Below the pieces are notes generated by a model. It made no database searches and had not been told where the DNA came from. It saw nothing but the letters and a program-made list of their open reading frames with translations. Source: Nageia nagi (taxonomy: Eukaryota > Pinophyta). Taken from it: 64,000 bases of DNA. Shown one piece after another: positions 12,008 through 23,668 of the stretch (positions within the stretch are counted from its first letter, which is position 1; every line of letters begins with the position of its first letter). The stretch is taken from positions 21,018,001 to 21,082,000 of the forward strand of contig JBITNC010000001.1 in assembly GCA_050084985.1 (NCBI GenBank). Direction: 5' to 3'. The position numbers were made by a program, and so were the translations under genes.

Positions 12008-12539
12008 GTATCTAGAAATATTTTGATATTGTAAAGATTATATTTTATTATGTTCTTGTAGGTATAAATGGAGGATTTTGTATTAATATTACCTATTGGA
12101 TCTATTTGATAGTTTTTTATCCATACATAATACTTACAACATTTATCAATACCATCTATTTGAGGATTATATTATGCTCTAAGCTTATGCTACTTGCTAT
12201 CATATGTACTTGTCTATATTATTCTTATCAAATGATATGCATGGTGTGTAGAGATTGCAAGCACGATGTTGATGCCATACTACTTTACAATCCAAAGCTA
12301 TAGATTTGAAGGGCATCAATCATAGATCTGGATTATTGAATATATATTATCACTTCTTCTAATATCTGATCCAATCCTTTGTGCATTATTCTATATCTTG
12401 AATATTTCTTCATTCTTCTAGACTAGGTGCACACTTTCTTGGTGTTATTTTGATAGGCTTAATAAGTATATTGCACCTATATATTATAGCTATTTATTTA
12501 CTATATTTATTTATTATAAATAATTATTTAGAGGCTACA
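12008..12539 (+). mobile_element. 3' LTR of T3, right fragment
   Basis: It continues the T-family LTR: 'gtaggtataaatggagg' at 12060 matches 43208, and 'aggtgcacactttcttggt' at 12425 matches 43582 and 50918. It ends GAGGCTACA, roughly the inverted complement of the TGTAGACACC start. What follows is not a primer site, so this is the 3' LTR. Confidence 0.78.
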
Positions 12540-12780
12540 TGGCCACCTAAATTCCCCACATGGGAATTTTTTTTGTCAACATTAATAGGTATTTTTTACC
12601 TACCTTATAATTTAGGGGGATGTTTTAAAATAACCCCTAAAAAACCACTACTAAAACCCAAAAATGAGGTAGTTAGAAATCATCGAACCAAAATTGCCTT
12701 AAAATGCCCATGTCAAAAGCCCATTTTTATTATAGTTTTATAGAAGTAATAATTCAATGCAATTGATAACAATAATCTAA
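12540..12780 (+). other. unassigned spacer between T3 and D
   Basis: About 240 bp with runs of 'cccctaaaaaacc' type sequence. I see no gene or repeat partner in the window. An open stretch at 12450-12743 starts inside the T3 LTR and looks fortuitous. Confidence 0.4.
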
Positions 12781-12989
12781 ATCAAGAGACTTATCAATTC
12801 TAGTAAGAGATATGTGCTTCTAGTAGTCTCCCTAGTTGATAAACATCTCGATAAGCTCATATTCATGCTAAACATAGATTGTATGTCAAGATCCAAACTT
12901 ATATCAACATTAACATTGATTCAATAGCAAGTGCATGTGTAGGCTCTTCTATAATATTTTTAAGATATCTTTGCATCGACAAAGGAGTT

Positions 12990-13199
12990 ACCACCTTAGA
13001 AAAGCATAAAGGATGAAATCTAGATATTGTCTAATGTGCCCATTCGTAAAATAAAGTTGTATAGGCAATCAATTATGGAGAGTGAGCAGATTAAGTATTA
13101 GATATAGTATATTTTTGATCAATGAGTGAATAGACCAAATACTTATCCATGTGGGTCATCTATATTTATGGTACCAAATAAGGGTGGATCTTGGAGGAT
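12990..13199 (+). pseudogene. RT N-terminal part of D
   Basis: The frame reads EQIKY, then FDQ, RPNTYPCGSSIFMVPNKGGSW (split by stops) just before the insertion point at 13200. It corresponds to the region of gypsy RT just before the first catalytic block. The next codons, AGG ATG TGT ATT GAT (WRMCIDY), resume at 17530. Confidence 0.75.
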
Positions 13200-13699
13200 T
13201 GTTGGAATTACAAACAAATCAAGTTAAAGATTCAAGCTCTCTAATGCTCTAGTTCTAAATGTGGTACCTCTACATGTTTTATCAGTGAAATAACTACACA
13301 TTTCATGTTGTCTGGAAAATGCACTTGTATTTCTAAGAGACCCAATGCATTTCTATAATGCCCTCGTGTTTTTGAGATACCTATCATGTTTTGTTAGTAA
13401 TGCTTATTAGTTATGGGTTTTGACTATTTCAAGGTATTTTTGATGGTTCCACTCAATTTTTGCTCACTTCACTTTGTATTCTTTATGTTAGTAACCTCTA
13501 GCACATGTTAGTAACTCAATTTCACTATTTTAGGTATATTTGATCATGGTTTCTTGTAATAATCCACAACACTTATTTCTTGGTATTGTAACTCCCATGA
13601 AGATTGAATTCAACATCTCCTTCATGGATATATATCATACTAAATGAATTACACTATAAGATATCAAGATATATTATGTTAGCATCAAATTGTCTCTCA
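13200..13699 (+). repeat. 5' LTR of C
   Basis: It runs from TGTTGGAATTAC to TGTCTCTCA. It aligns along its length with 17020-17529, for example 'ttagtaacctctagcacat' at 13488 and 17309, and 'aactcccatgaag' at 13590 and 17408. Confidence 0.88.
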
Positions 13700-13701
13700 T
13701 A

Positions 13702-13714
13702 TTGGCATTAGAGC
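13702..13714 (+). promoter_or_regulatory. primer binding site of C
   Basis: TTGGCATTAGAGC lies two bases after the LTR. It is a two-base variant of the initiator-Met site TTGGTATCAGAGC. Confidence 0.75.
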
Positions 13715-14009
13715 TAGTCGATCTAGATGGGTTAAAAACTAGAGTCTATGGATACTTTAAGAAGAATTTATCAAGTTTTCTCACAAGTGATCCAAGAGAG
13801 TTTGTGCTAATTTTTGTATGAGATTTTTTATGATTCTAAATGTGTGTATATGAGTGAGAGAGAGAGATATAAGAGCTCTATATAGAGCATAGTCTAGTGT
13901 AGGATGTAGCATGAGTGCATGTGAGAGATAAGTTTGAGGTACACAATAATATGATTTGATATCTTGATATCTTACAATGTAATTCATTTAGTATAATATA
14001 TAGCCATAA

Positions 14010-14560
14010 TCATAAAACAAATATGGAACAACAACACTTTGACCATCACAAATGCTTGGAATAACATTGGCTCCTTCTCCTCCATTAAAATATTCTCTTT
14101 CAACACTACAATCACTAAATTCTTCATAAATCTCCTCAAGATATTACATACAAAAATGCTCAAAAACTCTTAAAAATAGGACTAATATGCATAAGAGTCC
14201 CCTTTTCTCACATAATCATCAAAATTAGTCCCAAAAATATCTTGTAGTCTCTTCTATGCACTTGTAGCTATTCTACAACTTGCAATGAGTGGAAAGGTAT
14301 TTTAGGCCAAACTTTTTTTATCTCCAATAAAGTAATGCAATTTTGGTATTTTCCCTCTTTCCGTCTTCTTCTTTCTTCATCTATAAGGATGATATATTCT
14401 TCAAGTTCCTCATAATCAAAAATGATGTAGTCCCAAAGTCCTTTGGCAATCAAGAAATGCCTCATTTTCACTTTCCAATAACTATACTCTTCTCCAACAA
14501 ATATTGGTGCTTACAATTCATATTTCATGGCCATCATACCAAGAAAAATAAGTGATCACA
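14010..14560 (-). pseudogene. inverted gag fragment (UBN2-like) in C
   Basis: On the minus strand the frame from about 14471 reads MKMRHFLIAKGLWDYI and continues with a Glu/Arg-rich stretch to 14268. This is the N-terminal part of a copia gag (UBN2 family), lying behind the inverted leader at 14650-14930. It therefore appears in its normal position relative to the inverted LTR end. The matching plus-strand gag is not found in C, so the inverted copy is the only gag remnant. Confidence 0.65.
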
Positions 14561-14937
14561 GTGTAGAGATTTCATAAATCTTCTATAATAATAAATTGTC
14601 TCTCAAAACTCTCATACTCTCAAATTATGGAAAAATATTACACTAACAACAAACTTGCTCTCATATACACTCATGCTATAGCCTACACTAGACTATGCTC
14701 TCTATAAAGCTCTTAGATCTCTCTCTCACTCATATACACATATTTATAATCATAAAAAATTACACACAAAAACTAGCACAAACTCTCTTGGATCACTTGT
14801 GAGAAAAATTGATAAGTTCCTCTCAAAGTATCCACAAACTCTATTTTGTAACCCATCTAGATCTACTAGCTATGATGCCAATATGAGAGACAATTTGATT
14901 CTAACACAATATATTTTGATATCTTATGTGAGAAAGG

Positions 14938-15870
14938 GGGACTCTTATGAATATTAGCCCTATTTTGAAGAGTTTTTATGAGCACTTTTGTGTGCAATAT
15001 CTTAAGGAGACTTATGAAGACTTTGGTTATTGTAATGTTAAAAGAGGCTATGCTAATGAATGAGAAGGATTTAATGTTATTCTAAGTATTTGTGATGATT
15101 AGAGTGCTATTGTTCCAGATTTTTTTTATGATTATTGCTTCATTAAGGAGGCACAAAATGCCCCCAAGCTATTTGATAATCCTCTTATGGAGGATAATGC
15201 ACATGTTGATGTTTTTCTTATGGAAGAGAAAGTGAATGTTGATGCATGTTTTAATAAGACAATGCATGATGCTTTTATTTCTAATTGTTATCTTAATCAG
15301 ATCAATCCAAGTGTTTGTGATGAAGTTGTTGCTATTTAAAACTCTCCTTAAAGAGACCAAGAGCATGTTGAAGTTCCTCCAAAGGGGGATAAAGATGAAA
15401 TATTTCTCATTGAAGAGGCACTTGTGAGAACATCATTCTATGAGAATGATGCTTGTTGTGAATACCACCAAGATACGATGGAGTATGATGCTTGTTTTGA
15501 AGACCACTAAGATGAGGTGGTATAAGAGTGTTTTAAGGAGGCCCAAGATCAAAATTTTTATGAAGGAGATCCATATAATGAATCCACACCAAACATGGAG
15601 GAGTATGATGAAAACAAGGAGCCAACACTTCACCATGATTGGTTCACTAATATTATTTTAAAGATTGCTTTGTTGAAAGAGGAGATTTAAGACCAATTTC
15701 TTAGCACTCCAAATTTACAAGAATATGAAGATACACTCATGGAAGAGTGTTGTTATTTGGGTGCATCCCACTCATATGAATATGAAGACCATTAATTTGA
15801 AATGGTGTATTATGAAGAATTAGATATGGAAACTCACTATATGGAGTGAAAGATTGTCTTGTTAAATAGG
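14938..15870 (+). pseudogene. acidic ORF of C, function unknown
   Basis: One frame can be followed for about 300 codons with scattered stops. It includes QYLKETYEDFGYCNVKRGY (14995 on), PPKGDKDEIFLIEEALVRTS (about 15380) and NMEEYDENKEPTLHHDWF (about 15593). It is rich in Asp and Glu. Many stops would be Gln or Trp with one C-to-T or G-to-A change. I do not recognise a family; it fills the place of pol in a non-autonomous element. Confidence 0.5.
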
Positions 15871-17007
15871 TAATAAATAAAGTTATGTGGGATTTTGATC
15901 CACAAGAGTATGTAAATGATAAAGAAATATAAGCTATAAACTTGTTTTTTGAAGATCAGTCATATGGAGTTAAGAACTCTTTGTGTAAAGAGAATGAAGA
16001 TGTAATGAAGATTGGTGAGCTACAAGTTTTAAAAACTATGGAGCAATCAATTACAAAGCTTGAAAATCACTTCCATGGAGTGATTATAGTGATGGTTGAT
16101 GATTTCTTTCAAATGCAACAATGAGTGAAGAAGAAATGAAGAGAACTCTTAGAGAGTTTATGGTTGCCACCAATACAAAAGTACGATAGTTTGGTACAAA
16201 AGAAGACATTTGGGATCCTACTCATCAAAGCATCCTTGAAGGTGATAATATTTTCTTGTTTATTTATTTACTGATGATTTTTTGAATAGATGTGTTGTGG
16301 ATAATTTTAATGCTACTGTTGTACATGAGAAACATGGAGAATGTCTTATCAAGATATTGTTAGAAACCAAAGCCAGATTTAAGGATTACCTTATGAAGAA
16401 AATCATAAAGACTTCTCTTCTTGAACTAAAGACAATAATTGTTGAAGAACCAAAGAACAAAGAGAGATGTGTAGCAATGATAAGGAATGCTATGATTTGT
16501 ATGGAGGATAATCATTTCATGGTTATACATTATGCAAAAAAGAGTGATGTTTTGTCTGAGGAGAAACAATGGATTATTGCATATGTAATAAGTCATATCT
16601 TTGCTTTATGTTGTTTGAAGTTTTGTGTGCTTATATGTGAGAGAGTGTTATGGTTTAATAATCTATGTGAGATGAATAAATATTATGATTGCACCACTTG
16701 GGAGGTATGGTGCACCTATGTGAGAAAAGATGAGCAAGGATGGTTGATGTGCATGTTTGGCATGTCAATATAAGTAACTTTTGCTAAAGGGGGAGTAGCT
16801 CATCAATAGGCACTCAATATGTTGTTGTAGGAAGTAGAAATGATAGAGGATAGCCCACACATAGAGTGGAAGGAGTTCCCAAACAAAGGTTTACAAATTC
16901 AAATTTTTCTACTTCAAGACTAGAAGAAATGCAAAGGAAGACCAATTAATCCACTCTTATTATTTCTTTTTAATGTTTCTAAACTCCTAGGTGATTCCCT
17001 TCAACAT
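15871..17007 (+). other. 3' internal region of C
   Basis: Open stretches lie at 15942-16124 and 16282-16773. The second shares the frame of the acidic ORF and reads NRCVVDNFNATVVHEKHGE onward for 163 codons. They may be the 3' part of the same ancient protein, or chance; I see no domain. The region ends at the polypurine tract at 17008. Confidence 0.4.
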
Positions 17008-17019
17008 CAAGGGGGAGTA
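17008..17019 (+). promoter_or_regulatory. polypurine tract of C
   Basis: caagggggagta sits immediately before the LTR start at 17020. It is the canonical copia-type tract. Confidence 0.8.
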
Positions 17020-17529
17020 TATTGGAATTGTAGACTGATTAAGTTAAATATTCAATATCTCCATCCCTCTAATTCAAAATGTGGTTACCCTACATGTTTT
17101 ATTAGTGAAATACATACACATTTTATGTTGTCTAGAAACAATGCCTGAGTTTCTGAGAGACCTAGTGCTTTTCTAAAATGCCCCCACATTTTTGAGATAC
17201 CCATTACATTTTATTAGTAACACCTGGCAATTATAGGTTCTAAATATTTTAATAATTTTTTTATGGTTCCATTCCATTTTTTCTTGCTCCACTTCATAGT
17301 ATTTATGTTAGTAACCTCTAGCACATGTTAGTAATTTCTTTTCACTATTTTAGGTTGATTTGATCATGGTTTCTTGTAACAATCTACAAAACTTATTTCT
17401 TGGTCTTGTAACTCCCATGAAGCTTGAATTCAACATCTCCTTCATGGCTATATATTGTACTAAATGAATTACATTGTAATATATCAAGATATCAAATCAT
17501 ATTGTTGTGTGCTTAAAACTTGTATCTCA
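17020..17529 (+). repeat. 3' LTR of C
   Basis: This 510-bp LTR is the partner of 13200-13699. It begins TATTGGAATTG (TG mutated to TA) and ends TGTATCTCA. Confidence 0.88.
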
Positions 17530-18655
17530 GGATGTGTATTGATTATCAAGAATTTAACAAAATTACAATCAAGAATCATTATACATTGACTCATATTGAT
17601 GATCTAATGGATTAATTATAGGGTAAATATATATTTTTAAGTTATATATTAGGAGTACATATCACCAAGTAAGGATCAAGGAGGAGAAGATTTGGAATAC
17701 TACCTTCAAGAAAATATGAGGCTTATTTGAGTGGCTTATATACTACATTTTGATGTGTGTAATGCACCCACCACTTTGTGAGGGTAATGAATGAAGTTCT
17801 CAAATAATTTATTTATTCATTTGTTATTGTTTACTTAGATGATATTCTTATTTATAACTAATCTTGGTATAAACACTTAGTACATCTTAAAAATGTACTC
17901 CAAACTTTGAAGGAAGTAAAGTTGTTATTGAAAATGAGAAAATACAAGTTTGGTAATCAATATTTGGTGTACTTAGGATATGCTATTGATAGAAGATAGC
18001 TTATAAATGATCCTAATAAATTTAGTTCCATTGTAAAGTTGCCTAGGAAAAGAAATATGAGTGAAACAAGAAGTTTCTTAAGGGTTTTTCAATACCTTTG
18101 AAAATTCATCTCTAAGTTTTCAAGCATTGCTTCTCCATTGCATGGCATTATAAGAAAAATATCAATTTTCAATAACGAAATAAGTAACAAATATACTTTG
18201 ACTCTCTAAAGTAAAATATTATTAATGAACCTATATTGGCACTGAAAATTCGTAACAACCATTTGAAATTAAAATTGATTCAAGTGATTATAAAATGGGG
18301 ACAATTTTGATGCAAGAAAGAAACATGTTTGTCATCATTCTGATAAGTTTTATGGAGTTGTATTGAATTATCCTACCTATAATGAGAAATTATTTTCTCT
18401 AGTTCATATTGTTATGAAGTGGAAACATTATTTTATGGGAAAGAAAACTATAATTTATATTGATCATAAACCTTTGTAATATTTACAAACTCAATCTAAG
18501 TTACAACAATCAAGGTGTTTTAGTTGGATGGTATTTCTACAACAATTTCACCTGATCATCAAGTATAAGAAATTAAAGATAAATAATATTGTAGATATAT
18601 TTTCAAGAATGCCATTGATAATTCTAACATACATGCTAATTCTAGGATGAAAGAG
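17530..18655 (+). pseudogene. RT and RNase H of D
   Basis: It resumes with [18 protein letters not shown] (about 17535). The catalytic box is read as YLDDILIYN at about 17833-17860. RNase H shows KIDSSDYKMG (about 18270), the run VLNYPTYNEKLFSLVHIVMK (about 18359-18420), IYIDHKPL (about 18454) and the linker DIFSRMP at about 18594-18614. Frame changes and stops are present throughout. Confidence 0.82.
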
Positions 18656-18659
18656 CATT

Positions 18660-19497
18660 TCATATTTGAGTACAGTAATGAATTTTTATCCATTTATCTA
18701 AGAAGAATATCAAGAAACTTATTTGTACGATGTAGACTTTAAGGATGTTTATATGAAGTTGAAGAGTTTGATGATGTGGATGATTTTTATTTAAAGGATG
18801 GAATTCTTTGCAAGTTTAATAATTTATGTATTCCTGCAGGAGAGAGAATTCAATTGATAAGAGAAGCATATTCATCCTACATAGCTAGACATTTTGGAGT
18901 TGGAAAGATACAAATATACAAAGCTATGTTTATTATTCTTAGATGCAAAAGTGATTCGCAAAGTATATTCTTGGTTGTATGACATGTTGCATTAGTAAGC
19001 CTAGCAATAGAAAATTAAATTTTTATTAGCCACTTCCTATTTTGAATTGGACTTGGGAGAGTATATCCATGGATTTTGTAGGATAAATGCCTCTGTTTAT
19101 GAAGGGAAATAATTACTTATTTATAGTGGTGGATATATTTAGTAATACTTTTGCTTTAGTCTCATGTAATAATATTATTACAAGTTAATATGCTATAGAA
19201 ATTTTCTTTTCTCATGTTTAGGATCATTTTGGTTTACCTACTTCTATTATTTCTTTATAGGGATTCTATATTTTTAGATAATTTTGAACTTATTTGTTGG
19301 AGAATATTGATATTGAGTTGAAAATATGTATCATTTTGTATCCTCAAATTGATAGACAAACTGAGGTAGTGAATAAAATAGTAGTGTAGCTATTAAAGGG
19401 GCATTATAGAAAGCATTCAAAGACTTGAGATTATCATCTTGTGTATATACAATATTCCTACAATAGGGAAGTTCATACTTCCACTAAAAATAATCCA
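18660..19497 (+). pseudogene. integrase of D, first part
   Basis: An open stretch from about 18776 reads DDFYLKDGILCKFNNLCIPA, then HFGVGKIQIYKA. This is the zinc-finger region of gypsy integrase. Then come SKPSNRKLNFY (about 18993), WESISMDFVG (about 19052), NYLFIVVDIFSNT (about 19112) and DHFGLPTSIIS (about 19225), the catalytic core. It ends at HTSTKNNP, where the small insertion at 19498 interrupts it. Confidence 0.82.
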
Positions 19498-20371
19498 TGG
19501 GGGGTCACTCTTAGGAAATGGTAAATAGCACATGAGTCCTAACATGGGGTATTTTTAATATAAAGTTGAATTATTAGTATATTGTTAAATATTTTATAAG
19601 AATAGGGGTGTTAAAAATTCATGCAATATATATTTTACTGATATTAATGATCAATATTTATATATCATATATATCTTATTAAAGTCTTTTTTCTACTTCC
19701 ACACTTTTCAAGTTTTTCATATCAACATTAAGAGGCCAAGTTTGAAGATTGTCCATTTATTATCAAATTGACTATGAAATTATCTATTTAAATGGGTCAA
19801 ATCTATTGCTTTCATATCTATTAGATATATATTTTAGAAAAAGGCTATCGATCTACCATAATCAACCACATACCATGTGCATATATAAAAAACTTATCAC
19901 TGCTCCCTCTCCTTCTCTTTGCTTCCATTCACATGTGGGTCTAATAAATTTCCAATTATCTTATCATGTGTGTATGTCAAGCGATTTTTGGTGTGATTAT
20001 TTTTTTCACTCTCAAGTGATCTTATTTTGCATGGTGATTTTTCAAATAAATATTTTTCACTCTATCTTAAGAGTCATTATTTTGGGTAACTTTAAATAAT
20101 AGGAGATAATGATGACCTTAAAGTTTTGCACTGCTATAATTCCAAGTGATGATATCAAGGCGTAAAACTACTAAGGGGTATCAAAAATTGATCTATTTCT
20201 ATTTTGGTAAAATGATAAATTAAAAAAAGGGTTTTTATTTATTATATAGGAGTTTACCATGAGGTGTTTAATAAATTAAAAACCAAAGTGGTAAATTTTT
20301 TAAAAAGGTGATTTTTTAATAAGCCCATGGATGTAGGTGTTATGAAGGCTTTCTATTAAGTGACACCCCCA
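19498..20371. mobile_element. short TIR insertion in D (MULE/MITE-like)
   Basis: It splits the integrase frame of D, which reads NNP on both sides. The direct repeat AATAATCCAT occurs at 19489-19498 and 20375-20384. The ends are imperfect inverted repeats: TGGGGGGTCACTC on the left, against the reverse complement TGGGGGTGTCACTTA on the right. Three bases (tgc) lie between the right end and the repeat. A 9-10 bp duplication suggests a Mutator-like element. No transposase is visible. The open stretch at 19749-20099 is unassigned. Confidence 0.5.
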
Positions 20372-20383
20372 TGCAATAATCCA

Positions 20384-20965
20384 TTTGAGATATATTTTTG
20401 GTACCTTTTATCATCACCATTTGACTATATTTTTGGATAACATAATGATTTTTATGGAATCATTTTGTAGGAAGAAGAATAAGATAAGAAGTTCTTTCAT
20501 GAGATTTAACAAGTTCACCTCAAGGTTCAAGTGTAACTTAAAGATAGTGAAAATAAATATAAGTTGAAACATGACAATAATAGAGTAGATCATAAGTTCT
20601 AAGTGGGATATTTAGTCTAGTTACATCTCTTCAAGGAAAGGCTACAATGATGAGCTAAGAAGTTGAAACCTATTATATATGGACCATTTGAATTCTTAAG
20701 TAAGTAAGTGAGAATTTATTAAAGTTGAATTTACATGCCTATACACATATTTATTCAATTGTTAAAGTTAAAAAATTAAATTTATTTGAGACATATATGA
20801 TGATCAAAGACATGGTATAAGTGGGCCATGTTTTACCATCCATTGATGACTTAACTCCTAGTACAATGGATGAGGTGAAGGAGGATTCCTTTTCACAAAA
20901 GAAGGTTCATATTGTACAAGGAGTGAATAATAAGAGATTTGGTTAGTTGGGTTGAAGGGGAAGAG
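20384..20965 (+). pseudogene. integrase C-terminal part of D
   Basis: It resumes with PFEIYFWYLLSSPFDYIF (about 20381-20437). After a gap come HLFKERLQ (about 20625), AKKLKPIIYGPFEFL (about 20658) and LNLHAYTHIYSIVKVKKLNL (about 20725). This tail is seen in many plant gypsy integrases without a chromodomain. Confidence 0.75.
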
Positions 20966-21650
20966 TATTTTTTGGTGTTAGATTCATTTTTTGAGTATCT
21001 ATAGATAATTTGACATTATATAAATCCTATATTATATTTTAAAAGGATGAATTGAGTTGTAAAACATCAAGTCAACCATGACCCAAGCACTATCCAAAAA
21101 CTTACATTCATATTGTAGCACCAACACTAGGTTCCATGCCCATGCTAAGATTCTTAGGGAATTCAATCTTCAAATTTAGTATTTAAGTGGTTCAACATGT
21201 ATGTGCTTCATATTTTCTTTTGTATCATAAGCACTATGTAGAAGCCTTAACATTAACATTGGTGTGGAAAAATAATATTTTAGGTAGTTGAAGCAATTTT
21301 AGTCATTTTGGAGTTATTCTTGGGAGTTAGAGAGTTGTTGGTAGTTCAAGGGGCATCATTTTCATCCATAAAACTTACTATAGGCTTCATTGTGGGTTGT
21401 TAATTTATTTTGAATGATTGAGAAGGATTCTTACGAATCTAAGGGTGTTTAAGAAGTTGTATTCTTGTTGAATTAGTTGAGGAGGTATTTCAAAGGATTT
21501 TAGAGGTTGGAATTATTGTTGAGGGAATCGTAAAATCCTATCTTGTTGTCTTTGTAATCTCTCCATTCAATTAATTAACAATTCAAGGTTGTTCCAAAGT
21601 GAAAATACTCTCACATTAAGGGAAACCACTATAAATACTTATGTATGTGT
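20966..21650 (+). repeat. probable 3' LTR of D
   Basis: It follows a purine-rich stretch (gttgaaggggaagagta, about 20950-20966). It contains an LTR-like U5 region, with 'gtaatctctccattcaatta' at about 21561 and 'acaattcaaggttg' at about 21580. No second copy lies in the window, so this is a call from position and style only. Confidence 0.35.
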
Positions 21651-22115
21651 TTTATCTTTCTATTAATGTTATTTATTTCATTTTTAATATTGTTAATGAC
21701 ATGTACATGTTAAATATTGACACAAGTATAATATTTATTAAATTAAATCTATAGTTGAGGATCCTTGTAAGCTATAAGCTTCATATGATTGCCAATCATA
21801 AATAATTAAAAGTTTGCATAACAATATTCTTATAGTTTAGTAAATATATTTTAGTTATAACTATACATGTTGCATATATAAACATTATATTTTTAAAAAT
21901 TAGTAGTTCTATTTTACAATAGATATATTACCATAAAAGGAGATTAATATCTCCAAATAAAGAATCAAATAAACTCATAAAGTTTTCCTTTTCCAAGATT
22001 TTTTCTCTAATTTAGCTAATACAAATATAGAGTTATTTGACCTCTTTGATTGAAAAGGTTCAAATAGATTCATGATAGATGAATTAACATATATATTTAT
22101 AATATTTATACTCAT
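21651..22115. other. AT-rich spacer between D and E
   Basis: I see nothing recognisable here. Confidence 0.5.
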
Positions 22116-22120
22116 ATTAC

Positions 22121-23655
22121 TATAATTTCCCCATTTTTTGAGAAATTTATAAGAGGCATAACTTTTTCTATCAGCTAGGGATCATTGATTTATTTTCTAG
22201 AATGGAGAGAAAATATTCTACCATTTATTTTAATAGGTCACATGACATGGTTTCAACAAGAAAAAAAGAAAGATATTTCCTTTTAAACTTTTCCCCAGGA
22301 GCCATATCCTATGTGCACATGGAATCCAAAATTCTAGTCTTCCTAGTTGACCATTGTAAGTTTGACATCCCTCTCCTAGGGATGTGCTATTGTAATTTAG
22401 TTTATTTAGGAATAAATTATATTTAAATAGGAATATTTTTATAAGTGGTCCATTGATAATACCTAAATACTTGTAATGAATGATTCCAAGGTGTGTCTTG
22501 GAGTCATTAGAAATTTAATTTGTAATTAGTAGTTGATTTTGTAATTAGCAAATAAAAGGTACTTAGAATTCTACCAAATGTAATTAAAATCCCTTCTAAA
22601 TAGGATACCCCACAAGATATAGAGTTTTATAATTTTAAGGATGATTTTCCAGATCTAAAGGAAAGGTAAGGCTCCAAAAATGGAATGTTAAATAAAATAA
22701 GACTATTAGCATCCACTAGACGTGATTTTTGTAATCCCAACTTGCCATTGGAATCATCTAGAAGGGACATTAGACAAGAGGGTATATGGAAGCTATTTAA
22801 GAAGGAGAATTGGAGATCATTCCTCATGCTTGGATTATTATTTTATTTTAGAAGTGGACATAGGCTCCTTTCTTTTCTTCTTGCACCAAAAAGGGAGGTC
22901 TTAGAGTCAAGAATTTCCTTTTTCTTATAATATTGCTACCTTGGGGGTCTAGCATTCCCCTTACATTATCTACTCCTACTTTGAGGTATAACATTCCTCA
23001 AAGGTATCAATAATGCTACCTATATTTTAGCCTTCCCTTGTATTATTAAATACTACTAGTAGAGATATGGAGCTTCCACAACAACTAAAGAAGAGGAATC
23101 CCTAAAGAAATCCTTACTATTGCTAAGGAAGAGGAAGCCCTGGAGCTATCCTTTCTGAAGATTCATTAACATCATTGGCATGTCACACTGAGAAGGTCAC
23201 TTGGAGATCCTAGAATCACAATGTTATCCTTCTAGCAAACCATCCATATCATTAAGTGATTCTGCACTAGATCATAAGGTTTTAGGTTGAGATCTAGTCT
23301 CCTTAGCTAAGACATCTTGCCTAGGAAATTATTTCATTCTTTCAAGGCATGTAACCTTATCTTTTTGCATTGTTAATTCAATATACATTTTATGGTGACA
23401 TAGGGATAATATTTTCAAGTATGATATTGAGATTTGACATTAAGGCTATGGGGCTTTACATCTTCTTGGTGAATTTGAGTAGATCTAACCCTCATAATGG
23501 ATTGTCCATTCTCTTGAGCATAATCAGGGCATATTGGATATTTTAAATGCTTCATTTGGTAAAGAATGGATTTATGGTAATTTATGGTAAATTTTAATAT
23601 TGTATTTAAGCCTTATTTGTGTATTTTTATATGAGTCCTAGTTTTGCTCATTATA
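22121..23655 (+). repeat. 5' LTR of E
   Basis: It starts TATAATTTCCCCATTTTTTG, where the 3' copy has TGTAATGTACCC, and ends TTGCTCATTATA. The match to 26902-28462 runs throughout, for example 'gaccattgtaagtttgacatc' near 22350 against about 27127, and 'ctcttgagcataat' near 23512 and 28324. Confidence 0.88.
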
Positions 23656-23656
23656 G

Positions 23657-23668
23657 TGGTATCAAAGC
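23657..23668 (+). promoter_or_regulatory. primer binding site of E
   Basis: TGGTATCAAAGC, complementary to initiator Met tRNA, lies one base after the LTR end. Confidence 0.88.

Larger units (their letters stand above)
13660..15110. repeat. composite inverted duplication inside C
   Basis: Two pairs of inverted arms are visible. The LTR end, primer site and leader (about 13660-13925) reappear reverse-complemented at about 14650-14932. The segment at 14935-15110 (starting 'gtgagaaagggggactctt') reappears reverse-complemented at about 14010-14225. A short inverted LTR end also lies at 13927-14000. So a second copy of the 5' part of the element, including its gag start, is present in opposite orientation inside the element. 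Confidence 0.8.
13200..17529 (+). mobile_element. LTR element C, non-autonomous, inserted in D
   Basis: This 4.3-kb element has 500-bp LTRs, a Met-type primer site and a perfect PPT (caagggggagta, 17008-17019). It interrupts the RT of D between WR and MCIDY. The flanks share GGAT (13196-13199, 17530-17533), or AGGAT if the final LTR base is counted as target. No copia pol is present. The internal region holds an inverted duplication and an acidic reading frame that I do not recognise. The LTR and PPT style (TGTTGGAATT after GGGGGAGTA) and a UBN2-like gag piece suggest a copia-derived non-autonomous family. Confidence 0.82.
12780..21650 (+). mobile_element. Ty3/gypsy element D (split by C and a TIR insertion)
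   Basis: This is an old gypsy element. Its pol can be read across two insertions: RT before 13200, RT and RNase H from 17530, integrase from 18660, and the integrase tail after 20384. The integrase and tail motifs belong to one recurrent plant gypsy type. The 5' end and gag were not recognised, and the boundaries are approximate. Confidence 0.75.

Noticed and set aside
12450-12743. 97-residue open frame
   Set aside because: It spans the T3 LTR end and unrelated flanking sequence, so it cannot be an old gene.
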